Counted from the first letter of the stretch, positions 17,991 to 27,566 are shown. The stretch: 64,000 nucleotides of DNA from Croceivirga sp. (GCA_028284935.1 JANQQQ010000039.1:310001-374000); one strand, 5' to 3'. Notes: generated by a model not told the origin, from the sequence alone. Numbers and translations: made by a program.

Positions 17991-20396
17991 TTAATTCCGT
18001 AACGGTTTACCTGTTTTCAGCATGTGCTGGATCCGTTCCAGGGTTTTTCTTTCAGAGCAAAGCGATAAGAAGGCTTCCCTTTCTAAATCCAACAAATACT
18101 GTTCTGAAACATAACTAGGTTCGGATAAATCCCCACCTGCCATGACATAGGCCAATTTATTGGCAATCTTTTTATCGTGCTCACTGATGTACCTACTGGC
18201 CTCCATAGCGTCCGTACCTACCAAAAACATACCCAAAGCCTGTTTTCCAAGTACCTTGATATCCTTTCGTGCTGGAGGTTTGGTATAGCCCTGCTCCGCC
18301 ATCAATTTGGCATGGGCCTTAGCAGTAGCTATTTGTCGGTCTTTGTTTACCACGATACTATCCTTGCCTTTTTGAAGAATGCCCAAATCAAAAGCCTCGT
18401 AAGCCGAAGTGGATACTTTGGCCATACCGATGGCCAAGAAATATTCCTGCAAAATGTTCAGTTCTACATCCCCTGTTCTCAAGGAGTCCGTAGCGCGCAT
18501 GGCCATTTCTTTGGAACCCCCACCGCCAGGGATGACACCAACCCCAAATTCGACCAAACCGATATAGGTTTCAGCTGCTGCAACCACTTTATCGGCATGC
18601 ATGGTAATCTCACAGCCACCACCCAATGTCATGCCATGGGGTGCGGCTACCGTTGGTATAGAGGAGTAGCGCATACGCATGACCGTATCCTGAAACATTT
18701 TTATGGCCATGTTCAGTTCGTCATATTCCTGCTCAACGGCCATCATGAAAATCATGCCGATATTGGCACCTACAGAGAAATTGGCGGCTTGGTTGCCGAC
18801 CACAAGGCCTTGAAAATCCTTCTCTGCAATATCAATGGCCTTGTTCAAGCCCATAAGCACATCTGCCCCTATGGTATTCATTTTTGATTGGAACTCCACA
18901 TTCAGGATACCGTCACCCAAATCTTCAACAACAACACCTTTGTTTTTAAATACCTCATTGGACTTCCTAATATTATCCAAGATGATGAACGCATCCTGGC
19001 CAGGAATCTTCTCCATGTTCTTGGCGGGGATATCATAGAAATAAGAGGCACCATCTTTAACGGAGTAGAAAGAGGAAATTCCGGATCCCTTCATCTCATG
19101 CACCCAATCTGCTACTTTTAATCCCTCGGCTTCCGCAAATTCTATACCCTTCTCCAATCCTACGGCGTCCCATATTTGGAATGGACCATGTTCCCACCCA
19201 AAGCCGGCACAGGTAGCATCGTCAATTTTGAATAGCTCATCCGTAATTTCTGGAATACGAACGGAGGCGTACGAAAATAAGGCACCAAAGCTTTTTCTGA
19301 AGAATTCCCCAGCTTTGTCTTTCCCGCCGCATAACACCGGGAATCGTTCGGCAACGTTGTCAATGGATTTGGTCAGTTCAAGAGTGGCGAATTTTGCACT
19401 TTTCTTTGAACGATAGTCCATGGTGCCCAAATCGAGGGTAAGGATTTCCTTTTTGCCGTCAGCATTAACTGATTTTTTATAAAACCCTTGACCGGTTTTG
19501 CTTCCTAACCATTTGTTTTCCATCATGGTATTGATGAATTCCGGCATTTTGAAGACATCGCGGCGTTCGTCTTCCTTGCAGTTTTCATAAAGACCATTGC
19601 CCACATGGACCAGAGTATCGAGACCCACTACGTCTACCGTTCTGAAAGTGGCAGATTTAGGCCTTCCAATAAGTGGGCCAGTCAATTTATCCACTTCCTC
19701 AATGGTCATACCCAAATCTTTCATGGCATGGAAGAGCGAAAAAATCCCAAACGTCCCAATTCGATTACCGATAAAGGCAGGGGTATCCTTGGCCAAGACC
19801 GAAGTTTTCCCCAAATACTGTTCACCATAGCCATTTAAAAAGTCCAAGACTTCTGGTGCCGTTTTAGGACCCGGAATAATTTCAAACAGTCTTAAATACC
19901 GGGCTGGATTGAAAAAGTGAGTACCGCAGAAGTGCTTTTGGAAATCATCACTCCGACCTTCGCTCATGAACTTAATGGGAATTCCCGAAGTATTGGAAGT
20001 AATCAACGTTCCAGGGGTCCTATGCTTTTCGAGATTTTCAAATACTTGTTTTTTAATATCCAGGCGCTCTACGACCACCTCAATGATCCAATCCACCTCC
20101 TTCACTTGTGCGATGTTATCCTCAAGGTTTCCTGTAGTGATCCGATTCGCAAATTTTTTGTGATAAATGGGAGATGGTTTTGATTTTAATGCTTTGGCCA
20201 GCGCATCATTTACCAAACGGTTTCTGACTACCTTATCATCCAGGGTCAGCCCTTTGGCCTTCTCTACCTCATTTAATTCCCTTGGAACAATATCCAAGAG
20301 CAGTACTTCAACCCCAATATTGGCAAAGTGACATGCAATACCACTTCCCATAATACCGGAACCGATAACGGCAACTTTGTTGATATGCCTTTTCAT
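17991..20396 (-). CDS. Bifunctional 3-hydroxyacyl-CoA dehydrogenase/enoyl-CoA hydratase
   Basis: 801 residues. The N-terminal half is 3-hydroxyacyl-CoA dehydrogenase: Rossmann motif GSGIMGSGIACHFA near residues 12-25, then FCGTHFFNPARYLRLFEIIP with the catalytic His, and the C-terminal dimerisation repeats. The second half contains a crotonase fold: GLVVGNQAANFSVGANIGMI, AAPHGMTLGGGCEI and EFGVGVIPGGGGSKEM. Dehydrogenase first and hydratase second is the reverse of E. coli FadB but usual in Bacteroidota and other lineages. It catalyses hydration of enoyl-CoA and NAD-dependent oxidation of the hydroxyacyl-CoA. It follows marR by 15 nt in the operon. Confidence 0.95.
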   Translation of the reverse strand: MKRHINKVAVIGSGIMGSGIACHFANIGVEVLLLDIVPRELNEVEKAKGLTLDDKVVRNRLVNDALAKALKSKPSPIYHKKFANRITTGNLEDNIAQVKEVDWIIEVVVERLDIKKQVFENLEKHRTPGTLITSNTSGIPIKFMSEGRSDDFQKHFCGTHFFNPARYLRLFEIIPGPKTAPEVLDFLNGYGEQYLGKTSVLAKDTPAFIGNRIGTFGIFSLFHAMKDLGMTIEEVDKLTGPLIGRPKSATFRTVDVVGLDTLVHVGNGLYENCKEDERRDVFKMPEFINTMMENKWLGSKTGQGFYKKSVNADGKKEILTLDLGTMDYRSKKSAKFATLELTKSIDNVAERFPVLCGGKDKAGEFFRKSFGALFSYASVRIPEITDELFKIDDATCAGFGWEHGPFQIWDAVGLEKGIEFAEAEGLKVADWVHEMKGSGISSFYSVKDGASYFYDIPAKNMEKIPGQDAFIILDNIRKSNEVFKNKGVVVEDLGDGILNVEFQSKMNTIGADVLMGLNKAIDIAEKDFQGLVVGNQAANFSVGANIGMIFMMAVEQEYDELNMAIKMFQDTVMRMRYSSIPTVAAPHGMTLGGGCEITMHADKVVAAAETYIGLVEFGVGVIPGGGGSKEMAMRATDSLRTGDVELNILQEYFLAIGMAKVSTSAYEAFDLGILQKGKDSIVVNKDRQIATAKAHAKLMAEQGYTKPPARKDIKVLGKQALGMFLVGTDAMEASRYISEHDKKIANKLAYVMAGGDLSEPSYVSEQYLLDLEREAFLSLCSERKTLERIQHMLKTGKPLRN

Positions 20397-20411
20397 GTTA
20401 CGATTTGAGTT

Positions 20412-20861
20412 TTATTCAGTTGTTGTTTTTGTATAAATTTTTTTGTCCAGAATAAGCTGATGGATGGTCTCGGTAGTTTTATAAAAGCCTTCCAAATCCT
20501 TTTCGCTTATATGTGCTTTTACCGCTTCATTAAATCGCATGACCACCTCCTTGGATTCCTTTCTTTTTTCCAATCCAAGTGCTGTTAAATGGATGAGCAC
20601 TCCGCGGCCATCATTTGGGTTGGGCCTACGTTCTATATATCCCCGTTCCTCTATGGCTTTTAGAATTCGGGACAGACTTGTGGATTCCATTCCCATACGG
20701 GGTCCTAGCGAAGTACTGGGCGTTCCCTTTTTGGAATCTATGCTCAATAAAGTGAAACCAATCGCCATGGTTAGGTTATAGTTCTTGGCCTCCTCATTGT
20801 ACATTCTGGTCACTGCCTGCCAGGTTGCCCTTAGGGCCCAATCAATTGTCAAATCCTTCAT
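20412..20861 (-). CDS. MarR-family regulator of the beta-oxidation operon
   Basis: I take the ATG at 20859-20861 (149 residues, MKDLTIDWALRATWQAV). The longer frame begins at a TTG (20880-20882) that is the last part of the -7 box TATATTTG, so it cannot be a normal start. The winged helix lies at about residues 45-110: RMGMESTSLSRILKAIEERG is the recognition helix region and YIERRPNPNDGRGVLIHLT the wing with the MarR D-x-R-G-like signature. Flanking helices serve dimerisation. It is the first gene of the HCDH-thiolase-ACAD operon, and a perfect palindrome lies against its own promoter, so autoregulation with release by an acyl-CoA or fatty acid is the obvious model (inference). Confidence 0.9.
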   Translation of the reverse strand: MKDLTIDWALRATWQAVTRMYNEEAKNYNLTMAIGFTLLSIDSKKGTPSTSLGPRMGMESTSLSRILKAIEERGYIERRPNPNDGRGVLIHLTALGLEKRKESKEVVMRFNEAVKAHISEKDLEGFYKTTETIHQLILDKKIYTKTTTE

Positions 20862-20879
20862 GGAACTATTTTGGACATC

Positions 20880-20887
20880 CAAATATA
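20880..20887 (-). promoter_or_regulatory. -7 promoter box of the marR/beta-oxidation operon
   Basis: On the minus strand this reads TATATTTG, an exact match to the Bacteroidota TAnnTTTG consensus for the primary sigma factor. The marR ATG is about 20 nt downstream, giving a very short leader. The -33 region would fall inside the adjacent palindrome; no TTTG is seen there, so the promoter may be weak or activator-dependent. Confidence 0.72.
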
Positions 20888-20888
20888 G

Positions 20889-20920
20889 AAAAATTTATTA
20901 TGCATGCATAATAAATTTTT
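20889..20920. promoter_or_regulatory. Perfect 32-bp palindrome, probable MarR operator
   Basis: Both halves are exact complements (left half AAAAATTTATTATGCA) around a TGCATGCA core. The palindrome begins one base from the -7 box and fills the spacer and -33 region, so a bound dimer would block RNA polymerase. MarR proteins typically bind 16-20 bp AT-rich inverted repeats next to or within their own promoters, so the inner part is the likely binding core. No other copy is visible in the window. Confidence 0.8.
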
Positions 20921-20954
20921 GTGATACAACCATCAAGATTTTAATGAACCGCGA

Positions 20955-21194
20955 CTATTTGGAGCGCTTTTTTAGTTCCCCATCGATCATTGAGGAAATA
21001 ACAATTGGAATAAAAGTCAGCGGACCAAAAACAGTGGGAACAAGAAAGAGAAGGTTTGATTCAATGTCATTGGCACTTTGATACATGCCATAACCCAAAG
21101 CAAAAGCCATCAAACACAACATCACAATGGCTATGATTACCAAATTGCGTTTAAACTTCCTCAGCTTTTCGTCGGGGTATTTTTCAAAGACCAT
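20955..21194 (-). CDS. Small two-helix membrane protein linked to acyl-CoA synthetase
   Basis: 79 residues. A charged N-terminus (EKYPDEKLRKFKR) leads into helix one (about 17-36, NLVIIAIVMLCLMAFALGYG), a short polar loop, helix two (about 48-66) and a basic tail ending KKRSK. I do not recognise a family. Its ATG overlaps the acyl-CoA synthetase stop by one base, so the two are translationally coupled. It could help recruit the synthetase or its substrate to the membrane; that is inference. It ends 34 nt before the marR operator, so read-through into the beta-oxidation operon is possible. Confidence 0.72.
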   Translation of the reverse strand: MVFEKYPDEKLRKFKRNLVIIAIVMLCLMAFALGYGMYQSANDIESNLLFLVPTVFGPLTFIPIVISSMIDGELKKRSK

Positions 21195-22963
21195 TAGCGA
21201 CCGTAAATGTCATTGTAAAGATTAATGTACTTTTCCTTTACAATTTTTCGTCGCAATTTCATGGTAGGGGTAAGGTGCCCATCATCGATGCTCCATATAT
21301 CCGGAGTCATTCGAAACTGCTTTACCTTTTCCCATTTGGCAAAATCTGCATTGGCCTCATCCACCTCCGTTTGCATCATGGCGATAACTTTATCATTGAC
21401 AACAACGTCTGAGTTTTGACCAATGGTAATGTTATTTTGTTCACACCATGATTGCAGCATATCAAAATTGGGCTGAATCAGGGCAGCCGGCATTTTTTCA
21501 CCTTCGCCGACAACCATAATCTGTTCAATGAACCGGGATTGTTTGAAGCGATTTTCCAGTAATTGTGGTGCGACATACTTTCCACCGGAAGTTTTGAACA
21601 TCTCCTTTTTGCGGTCCGTTATTTTAAGAATGCCATTGGAATCAATTTCACCAATATCACCCGTATGGAAGTAGCCTTCCTTTAGCACCTCAGCCGTTTT
21701 TTCTGGATCTTTGTAATACCCTTTCATGACATTGGGTCCTTTGCATAAAATTTCGCCATCATCCGCAATCTTGACCTCAACCCCATCAATAACCCTTCCA
21801 ACAGAGCCAATTTTCCATCCATTATTGGCTTGTTCGTTTACGGAAATGACCGGAGAGGTTTCTGTTAATCCATAGCCCTCCATTACTGGCATCCCAGCAG
21901 CTCCAAAAACCCGTGCCAACCTAGGCTGTAGCGCGGCACTTCCAGAAACCAACATTTCAATTTCGCCACCTAGGGCTTCTTTCCATTTACTGAAAATCAG
22001 TTTTCGGGCAATTCCAAGTTTCTTTGCATACCACCATCCGTTTTTGCCATAGGGTTCAAATTTAAGCCCCAGGTTCACGGCCCAGAAGAACAGTTTTCTC
22101 TTTACGCCATCCAACGCTTCACCCTTGCCAACAATGGCATCATAGACTTTTTCCAAGAGCCTTGGTACCACGGTCATCACATTTGGATTCGCTTCTTTGG
22201 CATTGTCCGAAATTTTATCCAATCCCTCGGCAAAATAAATTTGAATGCCGCAGTATTGATATAGATAAAGAATCATGCGTTCAAAAATGTGGCATACCGG
22301 CAAAAAACTCAATGCCACCGACTCCGCTTTTAGCGGTACCCTTTTTTCGCTGGCAATGACATTGGAAACAATATTGTCATGGGATAGCATCACCCCTTTT
22401 GGTCTTCCCGTGGTTCCTGAAGTATAGATAAAGGTAGCAAGGTCGTCTGGTTGTACAGCAGCTTTGCAGGCCTCAACCTCGTCTTGGTTTGACTCATCCT
22501 TTCCCTTTTCCAGTACTTCGCTCCAATGGTTGCAGTTCTCCAAGCGGTCAAACGAGTATACGTCTTTGAGCTTCTTTACCTTGGAACTAATGGCCAGCAC
22601 CTTTTGAAGTACTTCGTTACAAGAAACAAAACAATATTTTGCTTCTGAATGATTGAGAACATATTCATAATCCTCTTTTGAAATCGTGGGATAGATGGGC
22701 ACCGTCTGTGCACCTGTCTGTAGAACCCCAATATCCATAATATTCCATTCCGTCCTATTGGTCATGGATATTATAGCAATTTTGTCATCCTTTTTGATGC
22801 CCATTCGCAATAATCCGCGGCTAATGGCATTGGCCTTATCCAAATATTCTTGGGTAGAGGTGGCCTCCCATTGTCCATTTTTTTTGGTTACAAGAGCTTG
22901 TTGTAAATCATATTTTTCCTTTTGGTAATAGGGAAAATCGAAGAGTCTGGTTACTGAAGTCAT
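21194..22963 (-). CDS. Long-chain fatty-acid-CoA ligase (AMP-forming)
   Basis: 589 residues of the ANL superfamily. The P-loop-like A3 motif is FIYTSGTTGRPKGVMLSHDN, A5 is GYGLTETSP, A7 YFHTGDIG, and the hinge region is ILKITDRKKEMFKTSGGKYV. The length and the SFLPVCHIFERM segment match the bacterial long-chain FadD15-like group. It activates fatty acids to acyl-CoA using ATP, feeding the adjacent beta-oxidation operon. The neighbouring operon shares its strand and direction, supporting a single fatty-acid degradation locus. No consensus -7 box was found between this gene and the divergent pflB. Confidence 0.94.
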   Translation of the reverse strand: MTSVTRLFDFPYYQKEKYDLQQALVTKKNGQWEATSTQEYLDKANAISRGLLRMGIKKDDKIAIISMTNRTEWNIMDIGVLQTGAQTVPIYPTISKEDYEYVLNHSEAKYCFVSCNEVLQKVLAISSKVKKLKDVYSFDRLENCNHWSEVLEKGKDESNQDEVEACKAAVQPDDLATFIYTSGTTGRPKGVMLSHDNIVSNVIASEKRVPLKAESVALSFLPVCHIFERMILYLYQYCGIQIYFAEGLDKISDNAKEANPNVMTVVPRLLEKVYDAIVGKGEALDGVKRKLFFWAVNLGLKFEPYGKNGWWYAKKLGIARKLIFSKWKEALGGEIEMLVSGSAALQPRLARVFGAAGMPVMEGYGLTETSPVISVNEQANNGWKIGSVGRVIDGVEVKIADDGEILCKGPNVMKGYYKDPEKTAEVLKEGYFHTGDIGEIDSNGILKITDRKKEMFKTSGGKYVAPQLLENRFKQSRFIEQIMVVGEGEKMPAALIQPNFDMLQSWCEQNNITIGQNSDVVVNDKVIAMMQTEVDEANADFAKWEKVKQFRMTPDIWSIDDGHLTPTMKLRRKIVKEKYINLYNDIYGR

Positions 22964-23156
22964 AGTAAGTTACTGTAAAGAAATTGCAAAATAGGGAAAG
23001 GAAGGTTTATTTTAAAATGGAATCGATAAAATTGTTTGTTAATTTTTGGGAATGTCTAAACAAAATGAAGAGGTCGATACTTTATCATCATTAAATCAAT
23101 AGTGATACTTTCAATTAAGCGAATTTTTAACCCAAAGCTGACAATTGTCATTTTAC

Positions 23157-23201
23157 ATGGTTGCAACCACTACTAATTTCGCCATTGAAATTCATCAATA
23201 G
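23157..23201 (+). other. Overlapping 14-codon ATG reading frame at the start of pflB
   Basis: ATG at 23157 is followed by [14 protein letters not shown] and a TAG at 23199-23201. It overlaps the pflB frame, shifted by one base, and is the only ATG near the pflB start. It may be a short leader peptide, or the true N-terminus of PflB separated from the body by a one-base indel or a +1 frameshift at CAA-TAG. Which of these holds cannot be settled from the sequence alone. Confidence 0.4.
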
Positions 23202-25449
23202 TGTTGAACCTAAAAGTAAAACTGTGGTAAAGGAAAAAATTAAAAACGGAGTTTGGACAAAAGAAATTAATGTAAGGGATTTCATTCTAGAAAATATAAG
23301 GCCGTATCATGGAACGGCCGATTTTTTGGTTGGACCTACCCAAAGGACAAAAACGGTCTGGGAAGGTTGCAAGACGGCCATGCAAGAGGAACGTGAGCGG
23401 AATGGTGTGCGCGCCGTTGACACTAAGACAATTTCCACGGTAAGTGCCTTTGAGCCTGGCTATATCGATAAGGATAATGAGGTTATTGTGGGGCTACAGA
23501 CCGATGAGTTGTTGAAGCGAACCATGAAACCCTTTGGTGGTTTTCAAGTGGTTCAAAAAGCACTGGCCGAGCAGGGATTGGAACCGGAACCTGCATTGAC
23601 CGAACTTTTTTCAAAACACGTTAAAACCCATAATGATGGGGTCTTCAGCGCCTATACTCCTGAAATCAAGAAATATCGTTCACTGGGTATTTTGACAGGG
23701 CTTCCTGACAATTATGCCAGAGGTCGTCTTATTGGCGATTATAGACGTGTTGCCCTTTATGGTATTTCCTTTTTAATTCAGGGGAAACTCAAGGATTTAG
23801 AAGCTTTTGAGACCCCTATGACAGAAGAAACCATACGCCTTCGCGAAGAAGTCGCCGACCAAATCACTGCCTTGAAGGAAATGATTGTGCTTGGTGAGAA
23901 ATATGGTTTGGATTTAAATCGTCCGGCTCGTAATGCCCAAGAAGCGGTTCAGTGGACGTATATGGCCTATTTGGCAGCTGTAAAAGAACAGGATGGTGCG
24001 GCGATGTCTTTGGGCAATGTCTCATCATTCCTTGATATCTTCATTGAAAAGGATATTGAAGACGGACTATTGACGGAATGGGAAGCACAAGAGCTCATTG
24101 ACCAATTTGTTATGAAGCTTCGCGTGGTGCGCCATCTTAGAATGGAAGCCTATAACGAAATCTTCGCCGGTGACCCTACTTGGGTAACCGAGGTGATAGG
24201 AGGTATGTTGAACGATGGAAGGACCAAGGTCACTAAAACGTCCTTCCGGTTCTTGAATACCTTGTACAACTTAGGCCCTTCTCCAGAACCTAACTTAACT
24301 GTACTTTGGTCACAGCACTTACCCCAGAATTTCAAGGAGTATTGCGCAAAGGTGGCCATAGATACCTCTTCCATTCAGTTTGAAAACGATGATTTGATGC
24401 GAACCCTAAGGGGCTCGGATGACTATGGAATCGCCTGTTGTGTTTCTCACCAGGATTTGGGAAAATCGATTCAGTTCTTTGGAGCACGTACCAATTTGGC
24501 CAAAACTTTATTATTGGCGTTGAATGAAGGGCGATGCGAAATTACCGGCAAACAGGTGGTTGATGGAATTCCACCCATCGAGGAAGGATATCTTGATTTT
24601 GATGAAGTAGTCAAAAATTATCAAAAAGCATCACGAGAAATAGCTAGGGTTTACAGTGATACCATGAGCATTATTCATTACATGCACGATAAGTATTACT
24701 ACGAAAGGGCCCAAATGGCACTTATTGATACCAATCCAAGTATTGATATGGCTTATGGTGTTGCCGGTGTCTCCATTGTTGCCGACTCGCTTTCGGCCAT
24801 AAAGTATGCCAAGGTTTTGCCCATTCGAAACGAAGAGGGATTGACCATAGACTTTAAAATTGAAGGAGAATTTCCAAAGTATGGTAATGACGACGAGCGT
24901 GTTGACGATTTGGCCACAAAAGTGGTTGCCGACTTTAATACCCAGTTGCAGCAATTTCCAGTGTACAAAAAAGCCAGACCTACCTTATCCGTACTTACCA
25001 TTACTTCCAACGTGGTTTATGGTAAAAAGACAGGGGCGACCCCTGACGGAAGGGCTATGGGAATACCCTTTGCCCCCGGAGCCAATCCCATGCATGGAAG
25101 GGATACCAACGGGGCGATAGCTTCCCTGAATTCGGTCGCTAAAATTCGCTATACAGATGCACTTGATGGCATTTCCAATACGTTCTCCATTGTTCCAAAA
25201 TCCTTAGGAGCCACGGACAATGACCGAATGGCCAATTTGGTGAGTATCCTCAATGGGTATTTTGAGCAACAGGCGCAGCATGTGAACATTAATGTGCTGA
25301 ACAAGGAAACTTTGATGGATGCTATGGAGCATCCTGAAGAATACCCACAGTTGACTATAAGGGTATCAGGATATGCGGTCAACTTTACCAAGCTGACCCG
25401 TGAACAGCAACAAGAAGTAATTACACGCTCGTTCCATGAAACCATGTAA
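23161..25449 (+). CDS. pflB: Pyruvate formate-lyase (formate C-acetyltransferase)
   Basis: 762 residues from the TTG at 23161. [11 protein letters not shown] near the start, [19 protein letters not shown] with catalytic C426-C427, [28 protein letters not shown] and the glycyl-radical loop RVSGYAVNF with G737 are all present, so the enzyme is complete. It splits pyruvate with CoA into acetyl-CoA and formate under anoxic conditions. No ATG exists in frame upstream of the conserved region: candidates are TTG 23161, TTG 23185 and GTG 23224, while an ATG lies in the neighbouring frame. The start is therefore uncertain. The activating enzyme gene overlaps the 3' end. Confidence 0.93.
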   Translation: MQPLLISPLKFINSVEPKSKTVVKEKIKNGVWTKEINVRDFILENIRPYHGTADFLVGPTQRTKTVWEGCKTAMQEERERNGVRAVDTKTISTVSAFEPGYIDKDNEVIVGLQTDELLKRTMKPFGGFQVVQKALAEQGLEPEPALTELFSKHVKTHNDGVFSAYTPEIKKYRSLGILTGLPDNYARGRLIGDYRRVALYGISFLIQGKLKDLEAFETPMTEETIRLREEVADQITALKEMIVLGEKYGLDLNRPARNAQEAVQWTYMAYLAAVKEQDGAAMSLGNVSSFLDIFIEKDIEDGLLTEWEAQELIDQFVMKLRVVRHLRMEAYNEIFAGDPTWVTEVIGGMLNDGRTKVTKTSFRFLNTLYNLGPSPEPNLTVLWSQHLPQNFKEYCAKVAIDTSSIQFENDDLMRTLRGSDDYGIACCVSHQDLGKSIQFFGARTNLAKTLLLALNEGRCEITGKQVVDGIPPIEEGYLDFDEVVKNYQKASREIARVYSDTMSIIHYMHDKYYYERAQMALIDTNPSIDMAYGVAGVSIVADSLSAIKYAKVLPIRNEEGLTIDFKIEGEFPKYGNDDERVDDLATKVVADFNTQLQQFPVYKKARPTLSVLTITSNVVYGKKTGATPDGRAMGIPFAPGANPMHGRDTNGAIASLNSVAKIRYTDALDGISNTFSIVPKSLGATDNDRMANLVSILNGYFEQQAQHVNINVLNKETLMDAMEHPEEYPQLTIRVSGYAVNFTKLTREQQQEVITRSFHETM

Positions 25450-26275
25450 TCACTTTTTTCCCTTGGTACTGACACCTGACATCCAGAAAAAAAAGGATTC
25501 GGGTGTTGGTACCCCAATCAAAAGGGCATCTCAGGAAATTCCTACCTTGAAAGTGCACTCCATTGAATCCTTTGGGACCCATGACGGTCCAGGAATACGA
25601 ACCGTTGTTTTTCTTCAAGGATGCAAGCTTAAATGTGTCTATTGCCATAATCCTGATGCGATTGCCATGCAGGGTGGCCGTGAATACCATGTGGAAGAAC
25701 TGGTGGAGCGGGTTCTGAAAATGAGGCCTTATTTTGGTGAAAACGGTGGCGTGACCGTTTCCGGTGGAGAACCCTTGTTGCAGGCCAAAGCGCTGATTCC
25801 ATTTTTCAAGAAGCTAAAGAAGGCTGGCATCCATACCAATATTGATACCAACGGACGCATCTTGAACCATTTTACCAAAGAATTGCTGGATGAGTATACC
25901 GACTTGGTGATGTTGGACATTAAGCATATGACGGAAGAGGGCTATCAAGCCATTACCGGTATGCGCAACAAGGAAACCACCTTTAATCTGGCCAAGCATC
26001 GGGAAGCATCCGGTAAAAAAATGTGGTTGCGATACGTACTCATCCCGGGAATCACGGATACCCCGGAATTGTTACATGCCTTGGGTAGGTACTTTAAAAC
26101 GTACAAAACCATTGAACGATTGGAACTGCAGCCCTATCACAAATTAGGGGTACATAAATGGAAAGCACTGGGCTGGGAATACCCCATACCGGAGGCTCGA
26201 GAAAACACCAACCAAGAGATTCGGGACGCTGTGGGTATCCTACAACACTATTTTAAAAGGGTGACGGTGAATTAA
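25436..26275 (+). CDS. pflA: Pyruvate formate-lyase activating enzyme (radical SAM)
   Basis: 279 residues from the ATG at 25436, which overlaps the pflB 3' end by 14 nt. The radical-SAM cluster motif is C63-x3-C67-x2-C70 in [14 protein letters not shown]; the preceding [13 protein letters not shown] is typical of PFL activases, as are [10 protein letters not shown] and the C-terminal [11 protein letters not shown]. It uses SAM and a [4Fe-4S] cluster to make the glycyl radical on PflB. The first ~37 residues are not family-like, and the conserved part begins at a TTG (25547), so a shorter protein of about 242 residues, closer to the usual length, is possible. Confidence 0.93.
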   Translation: MKPCNHFFPLVLTPDIQKKKDSGVGTPIKRASQEIPTLKVHSIESFGTHDGPGIRTVVFLQGCKLKCVYCHNPDAIAMQGGREYHVEELVERVLKMRPYFGENGGVTVSGGEPLLQAKALIPFFKKLKKAGIHTNIDTNGRILNHFTKELLDEYTDLVMLDIKHMTEEGYQAITGMRNKETTFNLAKHREASGKKMWLRYVLIPGITDTPELLHALGRYFKTYKTIERLELQPYHKLGVHKWKALGWEYPIPEARENTNQEIRDAVGILQHYFKRVTVN

Positions 26276-26303
26276 GTTGTCCTAGAACCTAATACAATTC
26301 AAA

Positions 26304-27566
26304 ATGGGAAACCAAGCAAAACTTAAAAACCGTTGGTTGATTGCCGCCGCCGCCGTAGGCATCCATATATCCATTGGATCGGTATATGCCTACTCCGTAA
26401 TGACCAACCCCGTAAAGGACATTTTTGAAGTGGATGGCAGCGTTATCAAGTGGGCCTTTAAAATAGCGATTCTTATGTTGGGACTTTCTGCGGCATTCAT
26501 GGGACGGTGGGTGGAAAAAGTGGGTCCCAGGAAAAGCGGTACTGCTGCTGGATTGTTTTATGGCATCGGAATATTGGGAACCGGACTGGCCGTACAACTT
26601 GGCTCCCTATGGCTCTTTTATCTATGTTATGGTGTTATTGGGGGTATTGGTCTTGGTCTGGGGTATATCACACCGGTGAGCACTTTAGTGAAGTGGTTTC
26701 CAGATAAACGAGGCTTGGCCACAGGAATGGCGATTATGGGCTTCGGTTTCGCTGCACTTCTTTTTGGACCGGTAATGCAGGCTTTTTTCGATTTCTTTGG
26801 AGTTTCCAACGCTTTCTTTTTACTAGGGGCCATTTATATGATTCTCATTTTGAGTTCGGCACGTTATATGGAAAAACCGCCGGAAGGGTATTTGCCTGAT
26901 GGTTTTGTACCGGGTGAAGGCAATCGCGTGAAGGCCGATATGGCGAATCTTACAGCCTCCGAAGCCTTAAAGACCCGTCGTTTCTATTACATATGGGTGA
27001 TGATGTTCATCAATATCTCTTGCGGCATAGCTGTCATTGCCGCCGCCAGTCCCATGATGCAGGAGAAATTGAATTATTCACCCATGCAGGCTGCTGGTAT
27101 CGTAGGGCTTATTGGGGTGTTCAACGGATTGGGGAGAATTTTATGGTCAGGACTATCCGATTATCTGGGTAGGGCCAACACCTACATTGTTTTCTTTGCG
27201 TTCCAAGTTTTGGCCTTTTATTTTCTACCCAGTATTTCCATGGAATTGGCGTTTCTGGTCGTGCTGTTTATGGTGATCACAATGTATGGAGGTGGTTTTG
27301 CGACCTTGCCCGCTTTTTTGGGTGACTTGTTCGGTACCAAGCAACTAGGGGCGATACATGGTATGGTTTTGACCGCATGGGCATTGGCGGGTGTTGTAGG
27401 ACCAACCATTTATGACGTTGTTAAAAAAATGACGGGTTCCCTAGATATGACCTTGGGTGTTTTTGCCGGTTTATTCGTTGTGGCACTGATTGTCTCTTTA
27501 CTTATGCGGCAACTGGTGACCAAGGCCCATAAAAAGGACAAAACCTTGCAGTTGGTAAAAACTTGA
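26304..27566 (+). CDS. OFA-type major facilitator transporter, likely formate or monocarboxylate
   Basis: 420 residues with about twelve hydrophobic segments. It opens with NRWLIAAAAVGIHISIGSVYAYS, the hallmark first helix of the oxalate:formate antiporter (OFA) family, and contains FMGRWVEKVGPRKSG (the MFS loop 2-3 motif) and GLATGMAIMGFGFAALLFGP. The family exchanges oxalate, formate, lactate or related acids across the inner membrane. It lies 28 nt after pflA in the same direction, so formate export (or formate/pyruvate exchange) during fermentation is the natural role. Substrate assignment rests on context. No terminator hairpin is visible in the 36 nt before the convergent GNAT gene. Confidence 0.88.
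   Translation: MGNQAKLKNRWLIAAAAVGIHISIGSVYAYSVMTNPVKDIFEVDGSVIKWAFKIAILMLGLSAAFMGRWVEKVGPRKSGTAAGLFYGIGILGTGLAVQLGSLWLFYLCYGVIGGIGLGLGYITPVSTLVKWFPDKRGLATGMAIMGFGFAALLFGPVMQAFFDFFGVSNAFFLLGAIYMILILSSARYMEKPPEGYLPDGFVPGEGNRVKADMANLTASEALKTRRFYYIWVMMFINISCGIAVIAAASPMMQEKLNYSPMQAAGIVGLIGVFNGLGRILWSGLSDYLGRANTYIVFFAFQVLAFYFLPSISMELAFLVVLFMVITMYGGGFATLPAFLGDLFGTKQLGAIHGMVLTAWALAGVVGPTIYDVVKKMTGSLDMTLGVFAGLFVVALIVSLLMRQLVTKAHKKDKTLQLVKT

Noticed and set aside
18177-18887. A 236-codon open frame antisense to the HCDH/ECH gene
   Set aside because: It lies inside a well-conserved gene on the other strand and has a composition typical of shadow frames.
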